Source: Ferrimonas marina (lineage in GTDB: Bacteria > Pseudomonadota > Gammaproteobacteria > Enterobacterales > Shewanellaceae). From it: DNA of 64,000 nucleotides. Under the pieces are notes generated by a model that was given only the letters and a program-made list of their open reading frames with translations, had not been told where the DNA came from and did no database searches. The stretch lies in contig NZ_FQXG01000008.1 in assembly GCF_900129905.1 (NCBI RefSeq), positions 136,152 through 200,151 of the forward strand, given 5' to 3'. Every line of letters starts with the position of its first letter. Within the stretch, counting starts at the first letter, position 1. Made by a program: the position numbers and the translations under genes. Of this stretch, positions 33,957 to 42,929 are shown in pieces.

Positions 33957-34037
33957 CCGTAATCACCTAACTTCCTGAGTGTATTACTGCCTGGAAAGTA
34001 AAGCTTGTTGCGCCCTACGGATGGGGCGCTTTTTTTT
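33957..34037 (+). ncRNA. Candidate PhoB-controlled small RNA (about 80 nt)
   Basis: From the start site predicted by the TATAGT box to a strong terminator hairpin (GCGCCC/GGGCGC, 34010-34029, then eight T residues to 34037), there is no coding frame. A Pho box, a -10 box and an intrinsic terminator bracketing about 80 non-coding bases is the layout of a small-RNA gene. The next gene is on the opposite strand and convergent, so the promoter serves nothing else visible. Confidence 0.45.
34010..34037 (+). terminator. Terminator of the candidate small RNA
   Basis: GCGCCC/GGGCGC stem with an 8-base loop and eight T residues. The LysR gene converges from the other side. Confidence 0.88.
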
Positions 34038-34072
34038 GCCTGTTTGACAGGCCCCCGCCCGCACTTATGCGC

Positions 34073-35017
34073 TTACTCTTTCGCTTCCACCGTCGCCTGC
34101 TCGCCAAAGGTTTGTACCACCAGTTGTTGCAAGGTGCTGCGCAGCCAGGCGACCCCAGGATCCTTGGTCTTGCTCAGGTGCCAGTTCATGTACACCGGCA
34201 GCGGATCGAACTCGAACGGCATCGGATAGACCGCCAGGTTGAGTTTGTCCGCCCACTCATCGGCCATCCAGGCGGTGGTCGCGCCCACCAGGTCTGTTTG
34301 GGCCACCACAGCCATGATGGAGAGCAGCGAGTCCCCCTCGTAGGCGATATTGCGCGCCAGGATAGGGTGTTTGGCCATGGAGGCCATGTAGAGATTGCTC
34401 TGACGACGGCTGCGCAGCGCGGTGTGCTGCTCGGCGTAGAACTGCTCCTCGCTGATGCTGCCCTGGATCCTGGGATGATTACGACGCACCACCAAAACTG
34501 GCGATTCATGGAACAACTGCTGGTGGCAGATAGAGCTGTGAGCCGTGGTGATGGTGCTGAGAAAGAGATCCGCCTGGCGATCGCACAGCTGCTGTTCCAG
34601 GTGCTCGGGGTCATCGTCAAAGGGCATCAACGACAACCCCACCCCCGGCGCCTCCCGGGCCAGGTAGGCCAATAGCTGGGGAAACACCATCACATCCATG
34701 TAGGTGGGGCCGGCAATGGCAAAGTGTCGCTGACTAGTGCTCGGGTCGAAGCGTTCCGCTGGCATCAGCCCCTGCTGGATCATCTGCAGGCCGTCGGCCA
34801 CCTGTTGGTGCAGGGCCCTGGCCTGCTGGGTGGGCACGATGCCGCGGCCCTGGCGGATGAACAGCGGGTCATCGAAATGCTGCTTGAGGCGGCTCAGGCC
34901 CTGGCTGACCGCCGCGGAGGTCATTCCCAGCTGATCGGCGGCCTCACTGACCGAGCCGGTGCGCATCACCGCATCAAAGGTGGTCAGCAGGTTGAGGTCA
35001 AAGCGGTGCAGGTCCAT
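34073..35017 (-). CDS. LysR-family transcriptional regulator, LeuO-like
   Basis: 314 residues. The N-terminal helix-turn-helix reads DLNLLTTFDAVMRTGSVSEAADQLGMTSAAVSQGLSRLKQHFDDPLFIRQGRG. The opening LHRFDLNLL, the order of the DNA-binding part, and an effector domain starting HFAIAGPTYMDVMVFPQLL are like the LeuO/NodD-type branch. It lies next to the end of mtrCAB, separated by a bidirectional terminator, so a regulatory link to the cytochromes is possible but not shown. The effector is unknown. Confidence 0.9.
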   Translation of the reverse strand: MDLHRFDLNLLTTFDAVMRTGSVSEAADQLGMTSAAVSQGLSRLKQHFDDPLFIRQGRGIVPTQQARALHQQVADGLQMIQQGLMPAERFDPSTSQRHFAIAGPTYMDVMVFPQLLAYLAREAPGVGLSLMPFDDDPEHLEQQLCDRQADLFLSTITTAHSSICHQQLFHESPVLVVRRNHPRIQGSISEEQFYAEQHTALRSRRQSNLYMASMAKHPILARNIAYEGDSLLSIMAVVAQTDLVGATTAWMADEWADKLNLAVYPMPFEFDPLPVYMNWHLSKTKDPGVAWLRSTLQQLVVQTFGEQATVEAKE

Positions 35018-35066
35018 GGCATAAGTGCTTTGGGGGTTTGCTTCATCTTAGCTTCCGGTGGCCCAT

Positions 35067-35094
35067 AAAAAAACCGCCCCGAAGGGCGGTTTTT
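35067..35094. terminator. Bidirectional terminator after mtrB
   Basis: Stem ACCGCCC/GGGCGGT with A-rich and T-rich flanks. It ends the mtrCAB operon read leftward and lies upstream of the LysR gene. Confidence 0.9.
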
Positions 35095-35110
35095 ATTCAG
35101 CGGCAGTGGC

Positions 35111-37111
35111 TTACAGAGCGTAGTTAAAGCTCAGCATCACCATGTGCGCGTTGTAGTTGTGGTTCAGGTTACCCAGAGTGTACAGGTGCACGACGTTGCC
35201 GTTTTGGATGTTGTCCACGTTGGCAAAGTCGCTGTCCTCGTAGCGCTCGTAGCGGTAGTCCAGACGCAGGCCCATCTTCTCGTTCAGCGCGTAATCGCCG
35301 TAGAAGTTGACGCTGTGGCTGGTGCTGAAGTAGTCACCGTACTCACCGTTCAGGCCGCCGGAAGCAACAGTGGTGTTGCTCTCGGAGTCGGCGTACAGGT
35401 AGTCACCACCTACGGTCAGGGCGTCCACGAACAGACCCTTGTAGGCTGCACCGAAGCCGGCGTTGACGAAGCGGTCTTCCACTTGGTCGAAGCTGGTTTG
35501 GGAAGCGAACAAGTTGTTCTGCTCGGAGTCGATCCACTGCTGGCCAGCGAAGGCGTGCAGGTTCAGCTTATCGCTGGCACCCCAGTTCACGCTGACGTCG
35601 TAGCCGTAATCGTCGGCTTCCAGCAGACCGAACTCGGTGTCGCTGTAGTCGTCGTTGGCGTAACGGGCAGTCAGGTCGATGGACAGGCTGGCCAGCGGAG
35701 TGTGAGTCACACGCAGCTCGGTCTCAACGCGGTCGCGGTCCGCCAGGTGGTAACGACGCAGCAGCGCGTTATCTTCGGAGGAGGTGGCGCGAGAGGCTTC
35801 GAACTTGGAGCCATCACGGGTGCTGTAACCGGCCTTCAGACCGAAGTTCCAGTTGTCCAGGGCAGAGATACGCAGACGGGCGTGCACACCGTGCTCGTCG
35901 GTTTGCTCGCGCTCCAGATCGGTGCGCTCAACGCCTTTGTACTCATAGCCCGCGTCAACACGGTAGCCCTGGGAGATGCGGTAGCTGGCACCCACCTTGG
36001 CGGTGTGACGGGTCTGGTCGTAACGGGCGTACTCTTCAACGTCACCGGACATGCCGTCGATGGAGACGCTGTTGCCGGCGAACACGCTGGAGTTGTTCTC
36101 ACGGTCGCTGTAGTCGTAGCTGGCGGTCAGGCGCAGGCCACGGGCAACGGTAGAGGCAACACGGAAGCTGGCGTCAGTGGTGTCCACTTCACCGTCAAAG
36201 CTGCTCACGGTCGGGTTCAGGCCACCGAGTTGAACCAGGCTGTCGTCCTGGGTCATCTTACCGGTGACAAAACGGCCAGCCAGGTGAGTGCGGGTGAAGC
36301 TGTACTGACCGTCGGCAACGATGTGGTAAGCCTCGTTGCTCGGCGCGGTAGACAGGGCAGCCTGGTGGCTACCGAAGTCGTACATGCTGGTCAGGTTGTT
36401 GTTGTACTGAGAGGCGATGTACGCCACGCCAGCGGTCCAGGTTTGGCCACCCAGACGAGCACCGGCTTCCCAACGATCCGTGGTGGAATCGATGGGGGCC
36501 GCCACGTTGGCGATGGTGCCACTGAACACGGAGGCCTTGCGGGCACCGGTCTTGTCTTCACGCTGGAAGTTGCCGTACAGGGTCCACAGATCGCCACCGA
36601 AGTCACCGTCGAAGCCGTAGCGCTCGCGCTTCACCTTCAGATCGGTGGTTTGGTCTTCACCGGTGTTCACGATCAGGTTGTTCTGGAAGGCAAACGGGCT
36701 CACCGCGCCGTCGGCAGTCCAGTGGGTACCGGTGGCGTAGTGGAACGCAGCATTGGCTACGCCCGCTTTGCCAACAGCGATACGGGCAGAGCCGTTGTCG
36801 CTGCCCAGACGGTTGGCTTCCAGTTCGGCGTTGTAGCCGGACTCGGCACGGTAAACGACATCAGCGTTAACGTGACCGGCGAAGCCGTCGGTATCGCCCA
36901 GACGGTTGGCGGCGTGGTTGTCGCTGGCGTCTACCGCACCGGCGGCGATGCCGACGCTGCCGCTGTAGCCGTTAACCGGCTCACAACGCTTACATTCCCA
37001 CTTGGAGGTGTCTACGCCTTCGACGTTGGCGTTAGCCAGGCCGTAGTTTGCCATGGCAGCGCCGGAGAAACCCGCCAGTGCCAGGGTGATCAGATTCAAA
37101 CGCGTTTTCAT
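35111..37111 (-). CDS. mtrB: Outer-membrane beta-barrel MtrB (MtrB/PioB family)
   Basis: 666 residues: a signal peptide ending AAMA, a mature N-terminal segment with the CxxC pair C40 and C43 (WECKRC), then repeating amphipathic beta-strands up to a terminal aromatic residue pattern (MVMLSFNYAL). In Shewanella the MtrB barrel sheathes periplasmic MtrA and holds surface MtrC, forming a transmembrane electron conduit; the CKxC motif is conserved there. It ends the mtrC-mtrA-mtrB unit (13 bases after mtrA). Position and order, more than sequence alone, assign it as mtrB rather than mtrE. Confidence 0.93.
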   Translation of the reverse strand: MKTRLNLITLALAGFSGAAMANYGLANANVEGVDTSKWECKRCEPVNGYSGSVGIAAGAVDASDNHAANRLGDTDGFAGHVNADVVYRAESGYNAELEANRLGSDNGSARIAVGKAGVANAAFHYATGTHWTADGAVSPFAFQNNLIVNTGEDQTTDLKVKRERYGFDGDFGGDLWTLYGNFQREDKTGARKASVFSGTIANVAAPIDSTTDRWEAGARLGGQTWTAGVAYIASQYNNNLTSMYDFGSHQAALSTAPSNEAYHIVADGQYSFTRTHLAGRFVTGKMTQDDSLVQLGGLNPTVSSFDGEVDTTDASFRVASTVARGLRLTASYDYSDRENNSSVFAGNSVSIDGMSGDVEEYARYDQTRHTAKVGASYRISQGYRVDAGYEYKGVERTDLEREQTDEHGVHARLRISALDNWNFGLKAGYSTRDGSKFEASRATSSEDNALLRRYHLADRDRVETELRVTHTPLASLSIDLTARYANDDYSDTEFGLLEADDYGYDVSVNWGASDKLNLHAFAGQQWIDSEQNNLFASQTSFDQVEDRFVNAGFGAAYKGLFVDALTVGGDYLYADSESNTTVASGGLNGEYGDYFSTSHSVNFYGDYALNEKMGLRLDYRYERYEDSDFANVDNIQNGNVVHLYTLGNLNHNYNAHMVMLSFNYAL

Positions 37112-37124
37112 ACCTAGCCCTTCC

Positions 37125-38060
37125 TTAGCGCATCAGCTTGCTGCCGGAGCGAACGTCCGGGTGGTTGGAACCGTGCACCTGGGTGTGGCAGTTCAAGCAG
37201 CTCTGGCCACCGGTGTGGATGGTGGTGCCGTCACGGTCAGCGTTGTGACCCTGGTGGCAGTCCAGACACAGCTGCGGAGCGCGGTAGTCCAGCATCGCTT
37301 CGTTCACGCTGCCGTGCGGGTTGTGACAGGCGGTACAGTCTTCGCTGACCGGCTGGTGCTCCCACAGGAACGGACCACGCTTCTCGGCGTGACAGGCGTA
37401 GCAGGTGTCGTTGATGCTGAAGCTCACCAGGTCCGCTTCGGCCATGGAGCCGTGCGGGTTGTGGCAAGAGGTACAGGTCATCTCACCGAACTGCATCGGG
37501 TGGGTAGAACGCTTGTTCATGTCCGCCTTCTGCTGGGTGTGACAGCTGGTGCAGGTCTCTACTTCGGTGCGCTTGTCCAGGATCGGGTCCTGGGCAACGT
37601 GAACCAGGTGACAGGAGGCGCAAGCCACCTCTTCCAGGTTGTGGGTAGAGTTGTGCCAAGCCATGCGCTCGTCGTCCTGGTGACAGGACATACACACGCT
37701 GTTCTGCTTTTCAGCGGACAGCGGAGCGTTGTCACCGAACACGATCATCGGCTCGTTCTTGTTGCGGTGGCCGCCTTGCGGGCCGTGACAGGCCTCACAC
37801 TGCAGGCCCGCCATCGGGCTCTTGGACTGGTCGGCACGGCCGTGGACACCGTCGAACAGGGCCATAACGGTCTCGCTGCGACGGTGACACATCAGACAGC
37901 CGTCCGCGCCCTGGCGGGAGTATTTCCCTTCGGCGAACTTCTGGTCGAGGATCTGCTCAAGCTCTTTCTGGGGCATGTCGTCCCAGGTGCCCGCTTGCGC
38001 AGTACCCAGCAGCAGGGCTGCACTACCCAACAGGGCGGCGATCAGCTTCTTTGCTTGCAT
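37125..38060 (-). CDS. mtrA: Periplasmic decaheme cytochrome MtrA (DmsE family)
   Basis: 311 residues with a signal peptide ([10 protein letters not shown]) and ten CxxCH haem-binding motifs: CLMCH, CEACH, CMSCH, CASCH, CTSCH twice, CYACH, CTACH, CLDCH and CLNCH. The spacing and the repeated CHNPHG segments are like the MtrA/DmsE family. It would sit inside the MtrB barrel and pass electrons from NapC/NirT-type quinol dehydrogenases to MtrC. It is the second gene of mtrCAB, 67 bases after mtrC with a hairpin in the gap. Confidence 0.95.
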   Translation of the reverse strand: MQAKKLIAALLGSAALLLGTAQAGTWDDMPQKELEQILDQKFAEGKYSRQGADGCLMCHRRSETVMALFDGVHGRADQSKSPMAGLQCEACHGPQGGHRNKNEPMIVFGDNAPLSAEKQNSVCMSCHQDDERMAWHNSTHNLEEVACASCHLVHVAQDPILDKRTEVETCTSCHTQQKADMNKRSTHPMQFGEMTCTSCHNPHGSMAEADLVSFSINDTCYACHAEKRGPFLWEHQPVSEDCTACHNPHGSVNEAMLDYRAPQLCLDCHQGHNADRDGTTIHTGGQSCLNCHTQVHGSNHPDVRSGSKLMR

Positions 38061-38093
38061 GGTATTGAATTCCTTACTCGAAAATCGAAAAGA

Positions 38094-38116
38094 GGAGCCC
38101 GGTCAGACCGGGCTCC
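38094..38116 (-). terminator. Hairpin between mtrC and mtrA, possible attenuator
   Basis: A perfect 10-base inverted repeat GGAGCCCGGT/ACCGGGCTCC around CAG. On the minus strand it is followed by TCTTTTCG, a weak T tract. It lies inside the operon, so it may be a partial terminator or an RNA-stabilising hairpin that sets mtrC above mtrAB. Confidence 0.6.
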
Positions 38117-38127
38117 CACCCGCATTA

Positions 38128-40128
38128 TTACAGCTTGACGCTGTGGTAACCGGCGATGTCTTCCACGCTGTGGCAGACAGCACAGGTTTCAACGCCCACC
38201 AGGTCCGGGGTGTCCGCACCGAAGGTCGCGCCACCGGCTTGCTTCATGTGGTTGATGGCGCTGTCGTCGCTGTGACAGGAAGCACAGGTCGCTGCAGCCG
38301 GAGAGGTGTACAGCACGTCTTCATTAACGTTGCCAGCAACCGGAGCAGTCTGTTGAACCAGGTCCAGGCCGAAGGTGTTGCCTTCGTGGCACTGGGCACA
38401 GTCGCTTACAGCCGCTGGGTAGTTGGTAACGTTGCGCTCAGCTTCGGTGCGACGCGGACGGTTGTCGGCGTGCAGGGTGTGCACCATCATCTTGAAGTCA
38501 GAGCTGTTGAGCATGCCATCAGTCATGTTGTCCGCAGCGCCATAGCCGGCGTACAGAGCAGCGTGACAGGTTTGACAGCCTTGCTCAGTCTCACGACCGT
38601 AGTGGTAGATCACTTCCGGGTCAGCGTGACAGCTGCGGCAGGTTTCGTTGCTCACAACGGTACGGCGGGTGTCTTCAGTCTGGATGCCGTTCTGATTGAA
38701 CAGGGCAACAGTCTCAGCAGCAGAAACCAGCACAGAGTCTTCGTTACATGCTTCGGTCAGAGTGTCGCTGTTGGCGTCGAGGCAGGCTTCTACGAAGGCG
38801 TAGACACCGATTTGCTCGCCCGGCAGCAGGTAGCCGAAACGCTCATGCTCGACGGTCAGCGCCATACCATTCTCGGTAAACACGCCATCAGCCAGGTTCG
38901 GCTCAACCTTAGTGCCGTTTTCACGGGCGTCGCTCAGGGCATTGGCGTTCATCTTCAGCGGAACACCTTGATAGAAGGTGCCACGGCTGTAGTAGCCCAG
39001 GAAGTCAGCGGTGCTGACATCGATGGAGGTACCGTCAAGCTGAACGTCGATCAGCAGGTCAACGGAGGGCAAGGAGTCTGCGTCAGCTGCTTCGTTGTAT
39101 ACAGCGCTGACAACTTCGACGGTTACCTTGTCAGCCAGGGCGCGCTTGGCATCCAGCTGGGAGCTGCCGTTCATGTGGGCATCGTAGGTACCGATTACCA
39201 CGCCAGTGCCTTCGGCTGTGTGACAGGCAGCACACTGGCTGTTGTCACCTTGGGCCTTCATGTGGTTGTTGATGATCGGGAAGCGGCGACCGGTGCTGTC
39301 GTCGATGCCGTCGTTGTGACAGACAGAGCAGCTCTCGATGGTCGGGGTGTTCATCCAGTTGCCCCACTCACCGTAGCCTTCGGCATCAACGTGACAGGTG
39401 GTGCAATCCTTGTAAGCAGGATCGAAGCCAGACAGAACGTGCTTGTCGTGCACGATCAGGGTCAGGTCGCGACGCTGAGACTCGAAGTCATCATGACACA
39501 TGATGCAAGTCTCGAAGTTGGTGCCGCGATCGTAGCCGTGGTAGATGGACTGGGTGTCGCTGTGACAGGCGTGACAGGTGGCCGGATCAACCACGTTCTT
39601 GTCTTCGCGCGCCATGCCACCGTCAGCGGCAAAGGCTTCCAGGTACTCGGTGTAGGGAACCGCAGTCTTGCCGTCTTTCAGGAAGCCCGGCGGTACTGCG
39701 ATGCCGACCTTCTGGGTCAGATTGGCGTTGAAGCCCATGGTCTGCTCGAACTCAGCCACGTAGTAACCGTTGCCCTGGTCATCCAGGCTCAGCGGGGCTT
39801 TGTTCAGGTTCTGCCAGCCAGCGCGGTCACCCACGCTTTCGGCACCGACGGGGTGCAGCTGAGTGCGGCGAACGGCGATGTTGTCCAGACCGACAACGGC
39901 TTCGTCACGCTCGTTGGTGGCCAGGAAGGTCACCAGCATGGTTTCGTCGGTGGTCTCGACGTTGGTCACGTCCAGGATCAGATCGTTGATTACGGTGGCA
40001 GCCGGGCCACCAGGACGGCCAGGTTCGCCGTCTTTACCGTCGTTGCCGTCGCTGCACGCGGTCAGGCCGGTGGCCATAACTGCGGCGATTGCGCTCAGGC
40101 GCCAGAGTTGTTTTTGGTTAGTCATCAT
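38128..40128 (-). CDS. mtrC: Surface decaheme lipoprotein cytochrome MtrC
   Basis: 666 residues (S. oneidensis MtrC is 671) with lipobox LTAC, a short collagen-like run CSDGNDGKDGEPGRPGG, and ten CxxCH motifs as two pentahaem groups: CHACH, CIMCH, CTTCH, CSVCH, CAACH, then CRSCH, CQTCH, CAQCH, CASCH, CAVCH. The first beta domain (NDLILDVTNVET, VTFLATNERDEAVVGL) resembles Shewanella MtrC and not OmcA. A cysteine pair CX11C (CLDANSDTLTEAC) lies in the second beta domain. It is the terminal reductase for metals at the cell surface. First gene of mtrCAB. Confidence 0.92.
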   Translation of the reverse strand: MMTNQKQLWRLSAIAAVMATGLTACSDGNDGKDGEPGRPGGPAATVINDLILDVTNVETTDETMLVTFLATNERDEAVVGLDNIAVRRTQLHPVGAESVGDRAGWQNLNKAPLSLDDQGNGYYVAEFEQTMGFNANLTQKVGIAVPPGFLKDGKTAVPYTEYLEAFAADGGMAREDKNVVDPATCHACHSDTQSIYHGYDRGTNFETCIMCHDDFESQRRDLTLIVHDKHVLSGFDPAYKDCTTCHVDAEGYGEWGNWMNTPTIESCSVCHNDGIDDSTGRRFPIINNHMKAQGDNSQCAACHTAEGTGVVIGTYDAHMNGSSQLDAKRALADKVTVEVVSAVYNEAADADSLPSVDLLIDVQLDGTSIDVSTADFLGYYSRGTFYQGVPLKMNANALSDARENGTKVEPNLADGVFTENGMALTVEHERFGYLLPGEQIGVYAFVEACLDANSDTLTEACNEDSVLVSAAETVALFNQNGIQTEDTRRTVVSNETCRSCHADPEVIYHYGRETEQGCQTCHAALYAGYGAADNMTDGMLNSSDFKMMVHTLHADNRPRRTEAERNVTNYPAAVSDCAQCHEGNTFGLDLVQQTAPVAGNVNEDVLYTSPAAATCASCHSDDSAINHMKQAGGATFGADTPDLVGVETCAVCHSVEDIAGYHSVKL

Positions 40129-40237
40129 CTATTCCCTGCAAAAGAATATGGGGCACATTTTTATGCCGGACCGTGTTTGTTGTTACCCGCTGAAACTCAG
40201 TCAGGTACTTGGGCGGTCAGCGTGTTTTATAGCAACT

Positions 40238-40261
40238 TGGGTCAAGGGAAACCGTGACCCA
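40238..40261 (-). promoter_or_regulatory. 24-base dyad upstream of mtrC
   Basis: Perfect inverted repeat TGGGTCA-N10-TGACCCA, about 110 bases before the mtrC start, in a gap that must contain the mtrC promoter. The spacing does not fit CRP or FNR. The regulator is unknown. Confidence 0.5.
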
Positions 40262-40372
40262 GATCTGCCATTTACCCGGCTGTTTTACCGGGCATTCTCG
40301 ATATTTGCGCCAGCCCCGTATTGGTTGAAAAAAAATCAGTCGAACGAAAGTTTTTCTTGATCGTGCGCAAAG

Positions 40373-40399
40373 AAAAAGCGGCCCATTAAGGGCCGCTTT
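40373..40399 (-). terminator. Terminator after the second omcA-type gene
   Basis: Stem GCGGCCC/GGGCCGC around a five-base loop; on the minus strand it is followed by TTTTTC. It separates the omcA-type gene from mtrCAB. Confidence 0.9.
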
Positions 40400-40417
40400 A
40401 TTGCTTAGAACATCAGA

Positions 40418-42523
40418 TTAGAACTTGTGGCTCTGCTTGATGTTGTCAGCGGTGTGACAGGTGGAACAGGTTTCCTGACCTTCGACGATCTCGTCGGCGG
40501 AGGCCTTGTGGAAGCCGCCCATCGCTTCGATGTGACCCAGGGTCGCATCGCCAGCGAACTTGTCGTGACAGGACATACAGGCTGCAGTCTGCGGAGTGGT
40601 CAGAGCGGACTCACCGTCGGTGTTTTTCCACTTAACCAGCTGGTCGCTGACGTTGTTCAGGGCGTAGCTGTCGTCGTGACACACGGCACAGTCGGACTTC
40701 TTGAAGAAGATGCTGTTGTTGCGGTCATTGCTGAACACGTAGTGCTTGTCGTGCACGGTGTAGGCGAAGTAACGGGTATCGTAGCCGTTCTTCTCGCGCT
40801 CACGGTTGTGGCAGGAAGCACAGGTGTTGACATCGCCGTTGTAGTGGCTGCCGCGCAGGTCTTCGGTGTGACAGGCCTGACAGTTCTCGAAGGCCACAAC
40901 CTGGTTACGTACCGCTGCCTCTTCGGTGGCTACCGCGAAGAACTCCTTCACGCCCACCAGGGTGCTGGTGATGACGTCAGCAGACTCATCGGCACAAGCT
41001 ACCAGAGTATTGGACTTCTCGTTGAAGCACACGGAACCGGTCACAGCCAGAGACAGGGTGGCACCGTTGTTCAGCTCGGCCATCAGGTCAGCATCGTCCA
41101 AGGAAACGCGGAAGGCGTTGCCGTTGACGTGCTCAGCGGCCAGGGTGGTGGACTTGCTGAACAGCACGAAGTCTTCGCCGTAGGTGGCGTTGTATACCAC
41201 ACGCACGCTGCTCAGGTTCTCCAGAGCCACGGCGTTGTCGCCCTGGGTCAGGGTCACGTCCACGTCTACGCGGTTGTTGATCAGCTTACCGGTGCTCAGG
41301 GCCACGTCTACGGTGTTGCTACCACGGCCAGCGTTGGCGCTGAAGTGGGCTTCGTGGGCACCACGGGCGTACTCGTCGTGGCTGTGACACGCAGTACAGT
41401 CGTTGTAGCTGGCGCGGTGGGCTTCACCGTGACAGTTCAGACAGGTCTTGCCGTCGGTGTCCGCTTGCCACAGCTGGGTCATCTCTTCGGCGCTTTCATC
41501 GGCACCGTCGGTGTGACAGGTCAGACAGTTGGAAGCCTGGTTCGGGAACACACCAAACTGGTTGTCGCCGGTCTCTTCATCGGTACCCACGGTCGGGGCC
41601 AGGATGCGAGTGAAGTCCTCTTTGTAGCCGGCGTGGCGACTGTTGGTGCGCATGTGGTGGATTTCGTGCACCAGACCCTTGATGGAGTGGTCTACCACGT
41701 ACTCTTTGCCATTGGCGTCGGTACGGGTTTCCTTGGTGGCGTAATCCACGTGACAGAAGGTACAGGTTTCCAGCTCGATACCGTAGTGGTTGTCGCTGGC
41801 GTAACGGTACAGGTCGTTGGTGCCGGTGTGACAGCCGGAACAGGTTTCCTGGGCCACGACTACCTTAGGACGGGCGATGTCGGTGTCGGCTTCGTTGTCC
41901 CAGTAGTGGTGCTCGAAGGTCTTAGCCTGGTCACCGGTAACGCGCATCATCAGGCCGTGGGCCTTGCTGCCGTCGTAGTCGAAGAAGAACTTGGAGGTGC
42001 CTTCTTCCGGGGTAGTGGGCAGCGCGTGCTCAACGGTCAGGGTGTAGCTGCCGTTTTCGCCGGTCAGCTCACACACGTTGTACGGGGTGTAGCTCTCGGA
42101 ACACAGAGAAGCGGTACCACGGTCGTTGGAACGGTGGTGGTAGCTCACCCAGATCTCACGATCCAGCTTCTCTTGGGCAGCGGGGTACTCTTCGTTACCC
42201 GGCTGGGAATCTTCCGGCAGCTCTTCGACGGTACCCATACGACCAATCTTGACCGCCAGGTTGCTCAGCTCAGCGCCGTAGACGCTAACGCCACGATCGT
42301 CGGTCAGGTCGAACTCAACGGTCCAGACGTTGCTGTCAGCGTCCAGAACGGAGTGGAAGTTAGAGGCGTTCAGGCTGGTTGCGTCAGCGATGGAGATACC
42401 AACGGGACCCGGGGTGCCGTCTTCGCCGTCGTTGCCGTCTTTGCCGTCGGAACAGCCCATCAGCAGCGCGGAAACCGCTACTGAGGACGCCAACAGACGC
42501 CATTGTTTTTTATTTTCGATCAT
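40418..42523 (-). CDS. Surface decaheme lipoprotein cytochrome, OmcA type (extra paralogue)
   Basis: 701 residues with lipobox LMGC and a collagen-like run CSDGKDGNDGEDGTPG. Ten haem motifs in two groups: CSGCH, CTFCH, CLTCH, CLNCH, CTACH, then CQACH, CASCH, CAVCH, CMSCH, CSTCH. Its first domain (VGISIADATSLNAS) is OmcA-like. The domain-III cysteine pair is CX10C (CFNEKSNTLVAC), unlike MtrC, OmcA or UndA spacings as I recall them. It sits where omcA lies in Shewanella but is shorter; the 739-residue paralogue upstream is the better OmcA. AGGGAAAAG precedes the ATG. It has its own terminator and CRP-like site. Confidence 0.88.
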   Translation of the reverse strand: MIENKKQWRLLASSVAVSALLMGCSDGKDGNDGEDGTPGPVGISIADATSLNASNFHSVLDADSNVWTVEFDLTDDRGVSVYGAELSNLAVKIGRMGTVEELPEDSQPGNEEYPAAQEKLDREIWVSYHHRSNDRGTASLCSESYTPYNVCELTGENGSYTLTVEHALPTTPEEGTSKFFFDYDGSKAHGLMMRVTGDQAKTFEHHYWDNEADTDIARPKVVVAQETCSGCHTGTNDLYRYASDNHYGIELETCTFCHVDYATKETRTDANGKEYVVDHSIKGLVHEIHHMRTNSRHAGYKEDFTRILAPTVGTDEETGDNQFGVFPNQASNCLTCHTDGADESAEEMTQLWQADTDGKTCLNCHGEAHRASYNDCTACHSHDEYARGAHEAHFSANAGRGSNTVDVALSTGKLINNRVDVDVTLTQGDNAVALENLSSVRVVYNATYGEDFVLFSKSTTLAAEHVNGNAFRVSLDDADLMAELNNGATLSLAVTGSVCFNEKSNTLVACADESADVITSTLVGVKEFFAVATEEAAVRNQVVAFENCQACHTEDLRGSHYNGDVNTCASCHNREREKNGYDTRYFAYTVHDKHYVFSNDRNNSIFFKKSDCAVCHDDSYALNNVSDQLVKWKNTDGESALTTPQTAACMSCHDKFAGDATLGHIEAMGGFHKASADEIVEGQETCSTCHTADNIKQSHKF

Positions 42524-42878
42524 CTCTTTTCCCTGCAAATTGAAAAGATTTCTTTGGTTTACCCACAGAGAGGGTGGGGCTGCAGGGAGTTTATTTGAGC
42601 TATTGGGGCGGTAACGTGATCCCGATAACGGGGCGGCTTGTGAGCATTTGTGAATGACCGGTTGCGCCGAGCGACGTTCATTCAGGCGCTGACCGGTTAG
42701 GTCGCCAAAATGTCACTGGAATTCAGAAGGAAATCCCGAAGCAATAGGCTGGCTTTTTCGTGCCAGTGATCGAGTTCACAGCTTTGGCTGGCTGTTGTGA
42801 AGAAACGGTAATCGGCTGGTGAGGGAGGTTCGCTGGATCTGCAGGGTGATCTATTTCACAAATCCCTCAGCTGATTGA
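42524..42878. other. Intergenic region with promoter elements, no gene
   Basis: A 355-base gap upstream of the second omcA-type gene. It contains a CRP-like site at 42846-42861, a GTGATCCCGATAACG stretch near 42616, and TTGTGAGCATTTGTGA near 42638 with two GTGA half-sites on the plus strand. No coding frame is seen. Confidence 0.6.
42846..42861. promoter_or_regulatory. CRP-like site
   Basis: GGTGATCTATTTCACA has the perfect GTGA-N6-TCAC core of CRP sites. It lies after the omcA terminator in the direction of transcription, about 320 bases before the next cytochrome start. In Shewanella, CRP is known to control the mtr/omc genes. Confidence 0.55.
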
Positions 42879-42905
42879 AAAAATCGGGCGGCATTGGCCG
42901 CCCGG
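42879..42905 (-). terminator. Terminator after omcA
   Basis: Perfect 8-base stem CGGGCGGC/GCCGCCCG around ATTG; on the minus strand followed by six T residues. Confidence 0.92.
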
Positions 42906-42929
42906 TAACTCTGACCACGGAAGCAAAGA

